Below are positions 28,442 to 36,633 of a stretch of 64,000 nt of DNA, piece after piece. Position 1 is the stretch's first letter, and the number at the start of each line of letters is the position of its first letter. Both the position numbers and the translations under genes were made by a program. Below the pieces are notes generated by a model that saw only the letters and a program-made list of their open reading frames with translations, was not told the DNA's origin and searched no databases. The stretch is from a bacterium (GTDB lineage Bacteria; Verrucomicrobiota; Verrucomicrobiia; Verrucomicrobiales; Akkermansiaceae): positions 158,577 through 222,576 of the forward strand of contig JAAEZT010000003.1 of assembly GCA_018222765.1 (NCBI GenBank), given 5' to 3'.

Positions 28442-29614
28442 TTATTCCTCACGCAACGCAAAGAGCGTTCCATCCTCACTCCCAACCAACAAAATACCGT
28501 CGGCAAAGGAGGGCGCGGCGATGATGGATTCACCGAGATCAACTCTCCAAATCTCCTCTCCTTTTTCGAGATCGATGGCGTAGAGCCGACCGTCGCTGGA
28601 CCCACAAACGAGCGCATTGGTGAAAAGGAGCGGTGAGCTTTCGACCCGGCCGCCGGTTTTGTATTTCCATATTCCATTTCCATCCTCCCGGGAAATGGCG
28701 TGGATCTTCTTGTCGCGGCAGCCAATGTAAACTCGTGTCTTGTCGATGGCTGGAGCGGACATGAAGGGAAACTTGCGATCGGTGTATGTCCAACTTGTCT
28801 TCCCGGCGGTAACATCAGCGGCGAGCACTTCGTTTCCATAATTCCCCCAGGCCACGAAGGTTCCTTCGGTCGCCACAGTGGAGACAATCTCCGCACTAGT
28901 TTCGACCTGCTTGGCAGGTTTCCCGGTGGCGAGATCGAGGGTATAGAGAATGCGGTCGCATCCACCGAAGACGATCCACTTTCCATCCACAATCGCTGGT
29001 GTGCCATTGATGTATTCCTCGGTCTGATGAATCCAGACCTGATCTCCCGTTTTAGCATCGAGCGCACGGCAGGCTCCGTCGTAGCCATTCAAGACAACCC
29101 AGTGAGTCGAGCCATCCGGGCTGGGGGTGATGTTTACTCCAGCCGTGATCTTCTCGTTGGTCTGAATCTTCCACCTCTCTTCGCCAGTGGCAAGGTCGAG
29201 AGCGTAGAGATAGGTGTCCTGACAGCCAATGAACAAGGTGTCCTCGAAAATGGCGGGAGCTGCTTCAATGCTGTCTTCAAATTCCTTCTTCCATTTCAGC
29301 TCGCCCGTTTTGAGGTCCAACACATGCAGCCATCCCAGGTCATTTCCAAAAGCCACCAATCCTTGCGACACGACCGCCTCCCCCGCAATGGGTCCCTCGG
29401 TTTCAAATGTCCAAAGTGTGATCGGGTTCTTCAAGACCGGGTCTCCCACCTGCCCGCTCAAACCGGCCCCACCACGGGCCACCGGCCAATCAGCACGGGA
29501 CCACGGAGATTCAGGTTCAGCCGGGGCATCTTTCACGACTTCCTTTTCGGGCTCTCCACACGAAGCCAAAAACAGCGATCCAAAAAGAGAAAATAAGATT
29601 GTGAGGCGTTGCAT
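28442..29614 (-). CDS. PQQ-repeat beta-propeller lipoprotein (BamB-like fold)
   Basis: 390 residues from the ATG at 29614, giving a lipoprotein signal (FSLFGSLFLASC). The body is about seven tandem PQQ-type repeats with the LYALDLATGEERW, CRALDAKTGDQVW, LYTLDLATGKP, HAISREDGNGIWKY and LYAIDLEKGEEIWRV pattern. There are no obvious catalytic residues for PQQ chemistry. BamB-like scaffolding or general binding in the periplasm is the plainest reading. Monocistronic as far as can be seen. Confidence 0.82.
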   Translation of the reverse strand: MQRLTILFSLFGSLFLASCGEPEKEVVKDAPAEPESPWSRADWPVARGGAGLSGQVGDPVLKNPITLWTFETEGPIAGEAVVSQGLVAFGNDLGWLHVLDLKTGELKWKKEFEDSIEAAPAIFEDTLFIGCQDTYLYALDLATGEERWKIQTNEKITAGVNITPSPDGSTHWVVLNGYDGACRALDAKTGDQVWIHQTEEYINGTPAIVDGKWIVFGGCDRILYTLDLATGKPAKQVETSAEIVSTVATEGTFVAWGNYGNEVLAADVTAGKTSWTYTDRKFPFMSAPAIDKTRVYIGCRDKKIHAISREDGNGIWKYKTGGRVESSPLLFTNALVCGSSDGRLYAIDLEKGEEIWRVDLGESIIAAPSFADGILLVGSEDGTLFALREE

Positions 29615-29710
29615 TGCCAGATCGTGGCACAATTTTCATCAGACTCAAAGGGCGGGAATCGAATATGACCAAAGCAACTCGGAACTATTGACCGTGACTT
29701 TGATATCTAG

Positions 29711-29896
29711 CGCTTTCATGAACTGCCTCCTTTTGACGTAAATCGCGACCCCAATACTTACATTCTTCTCGAAGAACGCTTCCTACTCCCGGATCAACTG
29801 GCGGATGAAAAGTCCGTATTTTCCAAGAATGTCTTCAACAAACCCGACCAAAAGCTCATCAGCCTCAAAGCGAGTGGCTTGAGCTTTCCAAACTAA
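29711..29896 (+). pseudogene. Possible 3' remnant of a lost gene
   Basis: An open frame without a start codon follows a TAG at 29708 and ends at TAA 29894-29896, overlapping the stop of the alcohol dehydrogenase on the other strand. Its translation has protein-like composition (DVNRDPNTYILLEERF and later LISLKASGLSFPN). An adjacent frame just upstream (EYDQSNSELLTVTLIS) could be the preceding part separated by a frameshift. Weak evidence; family not recognised. Confidence 0.25.
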
Positions 29897-30957
29897 GCCA
29901 GAAGTAAAGCTTCCCGATACACCTTTTCAAAATCCGCGACCTCCAAAGGTCGTGGATTAAATTGGCCTGTCCATTGCTTGGAAGCTTCCCGGGCCAGTTG
30001 CGAAATATCGCTTTCGGAAACGGTCACCGGCTCCAATCCCGCATGGCCGCGCAGACTCTCTACCCAAGTAATGAGATCAGGCTGAAGTTGCTGATAAACT
30101 TCTCCGACCACTTGTGAATTCCACTTCATGATAGAAGGCAGCATTGTCAGGACCGCGCGTCCGTGCACGACATCATAATGCGCCGTGAGGGGATTCGCAG
30201 CGGCATGGGCAGCACCGAGCATTGAGGCCTCGATCGCTTGTCCCGCCAAGGCCGCCCCAAGGAGCATTTCGCCTCGCTGTTCGACCGTCGCCTTCCCGGC
30301 AAGAACCGCTCCAATCACGGGCTCAATCTTACGAAAAGCTTTAATGGATATCGCGCGGGATTCTTCCGTGCTGGTATTGCAGACCGCACTTTCAAGCGCA
30401 TGGGAAAGGGCGTCCAGAGCCGTGAGTCGGGCCACACCGAGCGGCATTGATCCCGTCAGATCCGGATCAAGAATTGCCGCACGCGCCAGAGCCCGGGAGT
30501 CTCCACAAGCCATCTTTTCGTGTGAGCCATCACGCGAGAGCACGGCGTAAGACTGGCATTCGCTACCTGTTCCCGCTGTGGTCGGTATCGCGATGAAGGG
30601 GAGCATTTCACCCTTGGCTTTTCCATGCCCGTGGTAGTCGGACATCCGTCCACCGCCACTCAGAAGAAAGAGCGCTCCCTTCGCGGTGTCCATCGAACTT
30701 CCACCACCCAATCCCACGATGACGTTGGGATTCACCGACCGGGCAAAATCCGCGCACTTAGCGACTTCGGACTCGGTGGGATTTTCGTGGACGCCGTCAA
30801 AAACCACCACATCATCGAGCAAATCCACCGCCCGCGCGACATGACCTGCGGCAACGATCCCCGGATCGGTTACGATGAGAACTTTCCCGGCAACCAGCGA
30901 AGGTAACTCGCGGAGAGAGCCCGAGCCGTGAAAAAGTTGTTGAGGCGAAGCAATCAT
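29893..30957 (-). CDS. Iron-containing alcohol dehydrogenase
   Basis: 354 residues. GLGGGSSMDTAKG is the NAD-binding signature of group III dehydrogenases and IPTTAGTGSECQSYAVL the next block. The metal site is assembled from DALSHALES (Asp, His) and the later His residues in LGAAHAAANPLTAHYDVVHG. Typical family length is about 380, so this is a slightly compact member. It oxidises or reduces a small alcohol/aldehyde; the substrate cannot be named. No neighbouring gene explains it. Confidence 0.88.
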   Translation of the reverse strand: MIASPQQLFHGSGSLRELPSLVAGKVLIVTDPGIVAAGHVARAVDLLDDVVVFDGVHENPTESEVAKCADFARSVNPNVIVGLGGGSSMDTAKGALFLLSGGGRMSDYHGHGKAKGEMLPFIAIPTTAGTGSECQSYAVLSRDGSHEKMACGDSRALARAAILDPDLTGSMPLGVARLTALDALSHALESAVCNTSTEESRAISIKAFRKIEPVIGAVLAGKATVEQRGEMLLGAALAGQAIEASMLGAAHAAANPLTAHYDVVHGRAVLTMLPSIMKWNSQVVGEVYQQLQPDLITWVESLRGHAGLEPVTVSESDISQLAREASKQWTGQFNPRPLEVADFEKVYREALLLA

Positions 30958-31481
30958 GATGGATCCGTCAAAGGCTTGAGAACTTGATCGCCAAACCTGC
31001 TGGAATTGACCTCCTGATAAGCTCCGCGCCTGCCTCCTCTTTCAACTTCCATCATCGAATTTGAGTTTCGGCGGATTTTCCCAAAAATCAACCCGACGAT
31101 TGAACCCACCGGATACGACCTTGAGGTCCAACCGATCCTCGCCAAGATGCATCGTTACGCAATTGTTATAATCGGTGAACCTTCCGTGCATCGGACTCTG
31201 CATCGAAAGCCTCTTCCTCCAGAGTGGTCTGGTGGCTTCTTACCTCCCCGCCAAGCTCCCCCCATCCACCCATCATTAAGATTCCAAAAAAGGGTCACCA
31301 TCCACACCAACACGAATGAAACGAGAAGATAAGGAAGAGCTATTTGGCGGGAAAATCTCACATCGCTTTGCTGTCCCCCTTCATATGGAAGAGGTTCCAG
31401 CTCGCAAGCGTCCGAATTTTGACCTGTGAAATTAATTAGGAAACTTATATTAAACATCTTCGTAGCGCTATTCTGCCAGTC
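30958..31481. other. Intergenic stretch of 524 bases without a convincing gene
   Basis: Between the alcohol dehydrogenase start and the class-A-like hydrolase start. A minus-strand frame at 31155-31457 (100 codons) has one hydrophobic segment (LPYLLVSFVLVWMVTLFW) but no ribosome site and a basic, low-quality tail. A plus-strand frame through 31021-31200 (IEFEFRRIFPKINPTIEP) has protein-like composition but no start. Either could be a gene remnant. The final part presumably holds the promoter of the hydrolase gene. Confidence 0.4.
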
Positions 31482-32360
31482 ATGATTTCCATTCTGCGTC
31501 GACTCCGGCCCCTATCTCCCCCTCCAATCCTCATCCTTGCTTTAAGCTTTCTAGCGCTGAACCCAAGCCTCGCCGGGGTTGGAACCGAGCTCGAAGTTGA
31601 GATCGAAACCTACATCAAATCACTTCGCCGGAAGGGGAGTGTTCGGGGTGACGAACGGACCGCCTGGGTGGTCTACGACATTACCTCCAACACTAAACTC
31701 GCGAGCATTAACGAAAATTCCCCGCTTCAAGCCGCCAGCATGATCAAGCCCTACGTGGCTCTCGCTTTTTTCCATCAAGTGAAAGCGGGCAAACTTAAAT
31801 ACGGCCCGACAAGTCGCAAGCACATGGAGTTGATGATCCAAAAAAGCAGTAATACCTCGACCAACTGGGTCATGAAACAAACCGGGGGCCCCGCCGCGAC
31901 CAGAGCCCTACTCAAACGACACTATCCCTCCCTGTGCAATCAGCTGCACCTCGTGGAATACATTCCCAGCGGCGGAAGGACTTACCTTAACAGGTTGTCG
32001 GCCGGCGACTATGCCCGCTTCCTCACCTCGATGTGGAAAGACCAGCTTCCTTCATCTGGAGAAATGAAACGCCTCATGGCCCTGCCCGGAAGAGACCGTC
32101 TCTACTCCAGTGCAAAACGAGTTCCCACCGGTACTAGAGTTTACAACAAGACTGGGAGCACCGCGATGTGTTGCGGAGACATGGGGATTCTCGTTGCCCG
32201 GGGCTCCGACGGCCAACCCTACCCTTACATCATCATCGGCATCATCGAGAGCGGCAGTCGCAACAAATCCTACGGATCATGGATCAGGAGCCGTGGAAAT
32301 GTCATCCGGGAAGTTTCCAACAAAACCTACCTCGCTATACAGAAGCGTTATTCGCTTTAG
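31482..32360 (+). CDS. Secreted class A beta-lactamase-like serine hydrolase
   Basis: 292 residues with an N-terminal signal peptide (LILALSFLALNPSLAG). The three active-site motifs of the penicillin-interacting fold are present: Ser86-Met-Ile-Lys89 (SxxK), Ser122-Ser-Asn124 (SDN with Asp replaced by Ser) and Lys223-Thr-Gly225 (KTG). No clear omega-loop Glu of true class A beta-lactamases is visible, so a peptidase or a low-activity relative (beta-lactamase2 family) is more likely than antibiotic resistance. It acts in the periplasm. Stands alone, convergent with the NdpA-family gene. Confidence 0.82.
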   Translation: MISILRRLRPLSPPPILILALSFLALNPSLAGVGTELEVEIETYIKSLRRKGSVRGDERTAWVVYDITSNTKLASINENSPLQAASMIKPYVALAFFHQVKAGKLKYGPTSRKHMELMIQKSSNTSTNWVMKQTGGPAATRALLKRHYPSLCNQLHLVEYIPSGGRTYLNRLSAGDYARFLTSMWKDQLPSSGEMKRLMALPGRDRLYSSAKRVPTGTRVYNKTGSTAMCCGDMGILVARGSDGQPYPYIIIGIIESGSRNKSYGSWIRSRGNVIREVSNKTYLAIQKRYSL

Positions 32361-32537
32361 CAAGGCCCTGGAAATCAAGCCAACTCGCGGAGAGTTCGAG
32401 ATGCCTCCTTACATTAATGAAAGTCTGAAGACCCCAGAAGCTCGATATTCTTTTCAACCTCGTCCTGCGCTCCGGCCGATGAAATAGAAATCAACGATAC
32501 CAGTAAACAACGCAAATTATGGGGAATTCCCGGGCAG

Positions 32538-33602
32538 CTACGCCAAGTCCTCGTTGAAGTAGACCTTTATATAATTCATCTTTCGCTCTTCATCGTAGCC
32601 TTTCTCGAGGACTTCTCCGGGCTTATCGACGACTTTGGGGCGGAGGCGAATTTCCACCCCGGTATCGAGCTTCATGATGGACTTCATGAACTTCTTTGCC
32701 TTGGTGACGTCACGCTTGGAGATGTCGAAATTCTCTTCGAGGGTAATTCCTTCGTCTTCCTCGAGTCGCTCACGCTCCTCTTTAAACTTCTTCTTGGCGG
32801 CATCGGTGCGGAGAGCTTTTTCCTCAAATTCCTGAAGGCTAAAATTCTTCTGTCCCTTGAGATACGAAAGTGCCTCCTGGGCGGGTTCATTGACGTCCCA
32901 CGGCGGGCTGTCATTGGCCGGAACTTCCGCAGGCGAAACCGCCGCTACAGCGAGCTCGGCCACGCGCTTGGTCATCAAGGCCGAATCGGGAATGGGACGA
33001 ACAGTGAGGAAATCACGCACCCAAAATCGCGACTCCGAGCCACCACGATCAAAGGTGAGAACGTAAAAACCCTTCCGCTCAAAGTGTTCAAGAATGAGGC
33101 AGCCTTTGTCGATCTTCTCGGGATTGATCCCCTGTTCGGTCGCGAGTTGGAGGTCGCCGTCTCGCGCTGAAATGCTCAGGAAAGGCGTCACGCTCTCCGA
33201 CTTGAGGATACAAATCGCACGCTTCATTTCGCCATCCAGATCGATCCCGGTCATCAGGGAAATACAAAGATCGCCCGATTTAATATTCGGGTGGGAGGAT
33301 TTGGAATAAAGCCGTTGGGCAATCTCGCAGCCTTTCTCGAGAAGCTTCGACGAATCTTCAAAAATCGCAGCCGCCGAGGCATTGACTTCATTTTTCTCCA
33401 ACGAGCTGTGATGTGTGAAGCGCTGGCCAACGAGATTACGAAAAGGCCGCAGAAAAATTGGCGTCAGAAGGGCCTGATCATCCTCTCCCACCTGAAATAA
33501 TTGCTTCGAGGTCTGCAGTGGTTCATCGCGGGAAGGATTCCCCACTTTGGCCAATACTAGGCCGCCAATTTCGACATTCTCAAAGTTAAGCTTCAAAGTC
33601 AT
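32538..33602 (-). CDS. Nucleoid-associated NdpA/YejK-family protein
   Basis: 354 residues, close to the family length of about 335-350. The N-terminal half carries NVEIGGLVLAKVG and LLTPIFLRPFRNLVG-type blocks, and SGDLCISLMTGIDLDGEMKRAICILKSES is the conserved beta-rich core. The C-terminal half has FDISKRDVTKAKKFMKSIMKLDTGVEIRL. Family members bind the nucleoid in E. coli; in phage- and plasmid-borne relatives they are also linked to defence, but no such context is seen here. Assignment is by overall pattern. Confidence 0.7.
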   Translation of the reverse strand: MTLKLNFENVEIGGLVLAKVGNPSRDEPLQTSKQLFQVGEDDQALLTPIFLRPFRNLVGQRFTHHSSLEKNEVNASAAAIFEDSSKLLEKGCEIAQRLYSKSSHPNIKSGDLCISLMTGIDLDGEMKRAICILKSESVTPFLSISARDGDLQLATEQGINPEKIDKGCLILEHFERKGFYVLTFDRGGSESRFWVRDFLTVRPIPDSALMTKRVAELAVAAVSPAEVPANDSPPWDVNEPAQEALSYLKGQKNFSLQEFEEKALRTDAAKKKFKEERERLEEDEGITLEENFDISKRDVTKAKKFMKSIMKLDTGVEIRLRPKVVDKPGEVLEKGYDEERKMNYIKVYFNEDLA

Positions 33603-33715
33603 GGGAAGTCTCTAATGAGACAATTGGTAATTAGGAATCCATTTCCCCGAAAAATGCGTGAGATCGTCAAATTTCCTGTTCATTCTGATTGCGGTCTCTT
33701 CAACACCCCACCGCC

Positions 33716-34873
33716 ATGCCATCCAAACGCCGCACTCTCAGCAAAGCCAATTTCTGTCTCGTCCGCGCCTTTGCGTCGATCGGCCTGTGCATCACCGGAT
33801 ATTTGCTGATCATGAAACTATCCGGGGAAATCAGCTCTATCGTCGGCTGCGGCGGTGAAGGCGGATGTGCCAACGTCCTGGGCTCAAAATGGTCGGCTTG
33901 GGTTCACATTCCAGTAAGTTTGCTCGCCGCTCTGTTTTACGCAACCGTGATTGCATTGTCCTTTCTACGATCGCGCAGCCTACTCATCTCTTCAGCGCTC
34001 ATCCTGATTGGCGCGGCTCTGTGGTTCATGGGAATCATGACTTACAAAATCGAATCATTCTGCAGCTGGTGTCTCGCCACCCACATCACGGGTATCCTCA
34101 CCGCAATTTCAATTTTCGTGACAACCCGGCGGACCGGCCCGGTTTCTTGGACCGCTTGCTCCATTTTTGCCTTCGCCCCCCTTTCCGTCCTGATTGGCGG
34201 GCAAATTTGGGGGCCTGAGCCTGATACACATGCCATTAGCGAATATATCGCCAAGACTAAAAACAAACCCATCCATCAACGCGGTAGTGGGCGCCAACTT
34301 TCCTATGGCGACAAGAAATTTAACATGGACGAACTGCCCTTTATCGGCCCGGCCGACGCCAAGCACGTCTTCGTCAAATACTTCGACTACACCTGCGGAT
34401 CCTGCCGGAACATGGAAGAAGACCTCGACAAACTCATGGAAAAACATCCCGGAAAATTCGCGGTGGTCCTCCTCCCCACTCCGCTGAATCGTGAATGCAA
34501 TTCCAACCTGAAACCGAAGATTGAAAACCATCCCTGGGCCTGTGAACTGGCCAAACTTGGCTTGGCGGCGTGGAGAGCTCAACCTGAGTCCTTTCCCGAG
34601 GTTCACAAGCGCCTCTTCAGCCGTCCTATTCTTACCGGGGCGGAGGCCCGCCGTGAAGTTTCCCGGATCATCCCCAAAGAAAAACTGACTCAATCCCTGA
34701 AAGATCCCTGGATCAACGACCTCATCAAAGCCAATACCGAGGACCATCAAACTCTCTCCGCCCAGAGCGTCGTCATGCCCAAACTGCTCCTCGTCGACAC
34801 CAAGGTCTTTCAGGGAATCGCCAAGAGTTCAGACATTTTCGTCAGCGCGATGGAAAAGCTCTTCGGACTTTAA
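33716..34873 (+). CDS. VKOR-DsbA fusion, disulfide-forming membrane protein
   Basis: 385 residues from the ATG at 33716. The N-terminal half is a vitamin K epoxide reductase domain with four or five membrane helices, a loop pair Cys45/Cys51 and the active-site CSWC (116-119) that reacts with quinone. The C-terminal half is a DsbA-like thioredoxin domain with CGSC (227-230) after FVKYFDYT, and a cis-Pro region near MPKLLLVD. The fusion lets the periplasmic thioredoxin be reoxidised directly by the VKOR part. The stop overlaps the stop of the opposite-strand gene by four bases. Confidence 0.9.
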   Translation: MPSKRRTLSKANFCLVRAFASIGLCITGYLLIMKLSGEISSIVGCGGEGGCANVLGSKWSAWVHIPVSLLAALFYATVIALSFLRSRSLLISSALILIGAALWFMGIMTYKIESFCSWCLATHITGILTAISIFVTTRRTGPVSWTACSIFAFAPLSVLIGGQIWGPEPDTHAISEYIAKTKNKPIHQRGSGRQLSYGDKKFNMDELPFIGPADAKHVFVKYFDYTCGSCRNMEEDLDKLMEKHPGKFAVVLLPTPLNRECNSNLKPKIENHPWACELAKLGLAAWRAQPESFPEVHKRLFSRPILTGAEARREVSRIIPKEKLTQSLKDPWINDLIKANTEDHQTLSAQSVVMPKLLLVDTKVFQGIAKSSDIFVSAMEKLFGL

Positions 34874-35592
34874 TCGTCCTTCTCCTCCGAAAACTCCTCG
34901 ATCAATTCCTCCCGCTGTTCCGCCACTGCACGGTCGAAATTCCCAAGAAGATCACCCGCCTTATCAGTGGATGAAATCAGGGCAATAATGAGATATTGCG
35001 TAATCGCAACAAAGTAACACACCCACCCGACTGTTCCTTCCGTCGTCCCGGCCTCCCCGCCAAAAATCGCTGCCATCATCGCCAATACCGGAGAGGAACG
35101 ATTGAGGTGCACACAGGAAAACTTCTTAATCCAACTGCCACGATTCACCCAAATTTTGCGCAAACATCCTTTTCCCATCGGGAGATTCAAGGGGCCCGAA
35201 TGAATGACTGCAAAAATCGCCTGATCCGGCATCAATTCAATCACTCCAATCACCAAGAGTAATCGAAAAAAGACCCCAATCCATCCCTCGTCACCATCAA
35301 GATCCAGAGGGACCCATCCAAAAAGTAAGTGCTCCATGTTGGCCGTCGCCGCCAACAGAATCAGAGCCGCCCGAAACCATTGCTCGAGATCTTTTTCCAG
35401 CTCCTCCTCCACCTGCGCCAAGCGCATTCCCCGACGGACCACGAGACGAAAAAGAGGAATGGCAATCAAGCCAACAACAACCCTAGTCAACGGTTTAAGC
35501 AACGGACGAAGCACGGCCCATCGAATGAGATTTCCGAACACGGCAAGAACCTGCGACATCCGGACCAAAAGGTGAAGAAGAGAAGGCAACAC
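34870..35592 (-). CDS. Hypothetical membrane protein
   Basis: 240 residues with about four hydrophobic segments (RVVVGLIAIPLFRLVV, WFRAALILLAATANM, FRLLLVIGVIELM, WVCYFVAITQYLIIALI) and an acidic C-terminal tail (EELIEEFSEEKDD). The segment AIFAVIHSGPLNLPMGKG is distinctive, but I do not recognise the family. An internal ATG at 35559 is an alternative start. Divergent from the small genes at 35688; a short promoter region lies between. Confidence 0.55.
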   Translation of the reverse strand: MLPSLLHLLVRMSQVLAVFGNLIRWAVLRPLLKPLTRVVVGLIAIPLFRLVVRRGMRLAQVEEELEKDLEQWFRAALILLAATANMEHLLFGWVPLDLDGDEGWIGVFFRLLLVIGVIELMPDQAIFAVIHSGPLNLPMGKGCLRKIWVNRGSWIKKFSCVHLNRSSPVLAMMAAIFGGEAGTTEGTVGWVCYFVAITQYLIIALISSTDKAGDLLGNFDRAVAEQREELIEEFSEEKDD

Positions 35593-35687
35593 TTCGTTCC
35601 TTCCAAGATTTCGGCCGCCAAGATAGAATGGAACATCCGATTGAGACTCGCTTCCAACTCCCTATCGATTTAACTATCGTTTCCATC

Positions 35688-36032
35688 ATGAAACCGGAGC
35701 CCGTTAATCCCGATGCCATCGCCGCTCTTCAGGGCGTTAAGCACAGTTTCCAAACCGACCGTAATTTTCAGGAAATCCACTGCTCTTCCGATGCGGCCGC
35801 GGAATTGCAAGAAATCGCACCTACTTGCCTCCGCCTGGCCTCCAAGCTGACCGCCAACGCCGAACTTGGGATCCTCTACCGAATGCAAGCCAGCTCCGAC
35901 CACGATCACTTCGTCATCCTCGCCCTGAACCCGGAGGTTCCCAACGCGCCCGGTCCACGCTTGGTCGGCCTTCACACCGATCACACCACGGACATCGATC
36001 ATCTGGCGGTGGAACTTACTTCACTTCTCTAA
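35688..36032 (+). CDS. Small hypothetical protein upstream of a Roadblock-like protein
   Basis: 114 residues from the ATG at 35688 (MKPEPVNPDAIAALQG). An earlier in-frame ATG at 35628 adds 20 residues that look like spurious leader. Acidic and soluble, with LQEIAPTCLRLASKLTANAELGILYRM as the main helical part. It might be a distant Roadblock/LC7 relative, but I cannot prove that. It ends 10 bases before the next gene and shares its direction with the kinase, suggesting a three-gene signalling unit. Confidence 0.5.
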   Translation: MKPEPVNPDAIAALQGVKHSFQTDRNFQEIHCSSDAAAELQEIAPTCLRLASKLTANAELGILYRMQASSDHDHFVILALNPEVPNAPGPRLVGLHTDHTTDIDHLAVELTSLL

Positions 36033-36042
36033 AGTAAACCCC

Positions 36043-36387
36043 ATGGGCAACAACGAACTCATTCAATATCTCAGCCGTTCGGGAAACATTGCAGGCTCCT
36101 TTCTCGTCAGTCCCTCCGGCTCTTATCTGGCAGGTGACCTTCCTGACTTTTTCGACTCAACAAAAATTCCCGCAATGGCTGAAGAAGGGTATACCGTCCT
36201 CCAGGCAATTCGCACAAAACTACCTGATGCCAAGGAGATTAGACTAGACACCCACCTATTAGCAATTTTTCTCCGCGACCTCGGAAAAGCGCTTCTAGTT
36301 GTCCTCGTCAATGATTCAGCCAAAGCTAACTCCGCAAAAATTGCAATCGATGTCGTGGCGCGCCGGTATTTGCCAGAGGGAGGTTGA
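36043..36387 (+). CDS. Roadblock/LC7-like small regulatory protein
   Basis: 114 residues. The pattern of a short helix, then IAGSFLVSPSGSYLAGDLP, a helix, and two strands IRLDTHLLAIFLRDLGKALLVVLVND followed by a C-terminal helix (AKIAIDVVARRYL), is that of the Roadblock/LC7 fold seen in MglB-type regulators. These usually act with a small GTPase; none is adjacent. The kinase gene follows after 246 bases of apparent non-coding DNA, and control of or by the kinase is an inference. Confidence 0.5.
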   Translation: MGNNELIQYLSRSGNIAGSFLVSPSGSYLAGDLPDFFDSTKIPAMAEEGYTVLQAIRTKLPDAKEIRLDTHLLAIFLRDLGKALLVVLVNDSAKANSAKIAIDVVARRYLPEGG

Positions 36388-36633
36388 AAAGATGCAATCC
36401 GGCGAAGCAAGTTGACGCCTTAAATTTTTTGACTTATGCACCCTTCGCCCTTTTGAAATTTGTCGGGGAATCAGCAAAGCCAAAACGAAATAACCTTTAT
36501 CGAAAACAAGGAGGCTCAAGGTTCAACTTCATTCAAACATTAAACAGCAGTGTAAGAGCTCACAATTCCTCCCAAACATTGCAATTTGATGTAAGCGACC
36601 AAGTTAGTTGAGGGTTCACGGTTTCTATTCCCC

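Noticed and set aside
31155..31457. 100-codon minus-strand ORF with one hydrophobic segment
   Set aside because: No ribosome site, basic low-quality tail and it occupies the likely promoter of the 31482 gene; kept only as a remark.
31482..32360. Class A-like hydrolase considered as an antibiotic-resistance beta-lactamase
   Set aside because: SDN motif is altered to SSN and no omega-loop Glu is evident; resistance cannot be claimed.
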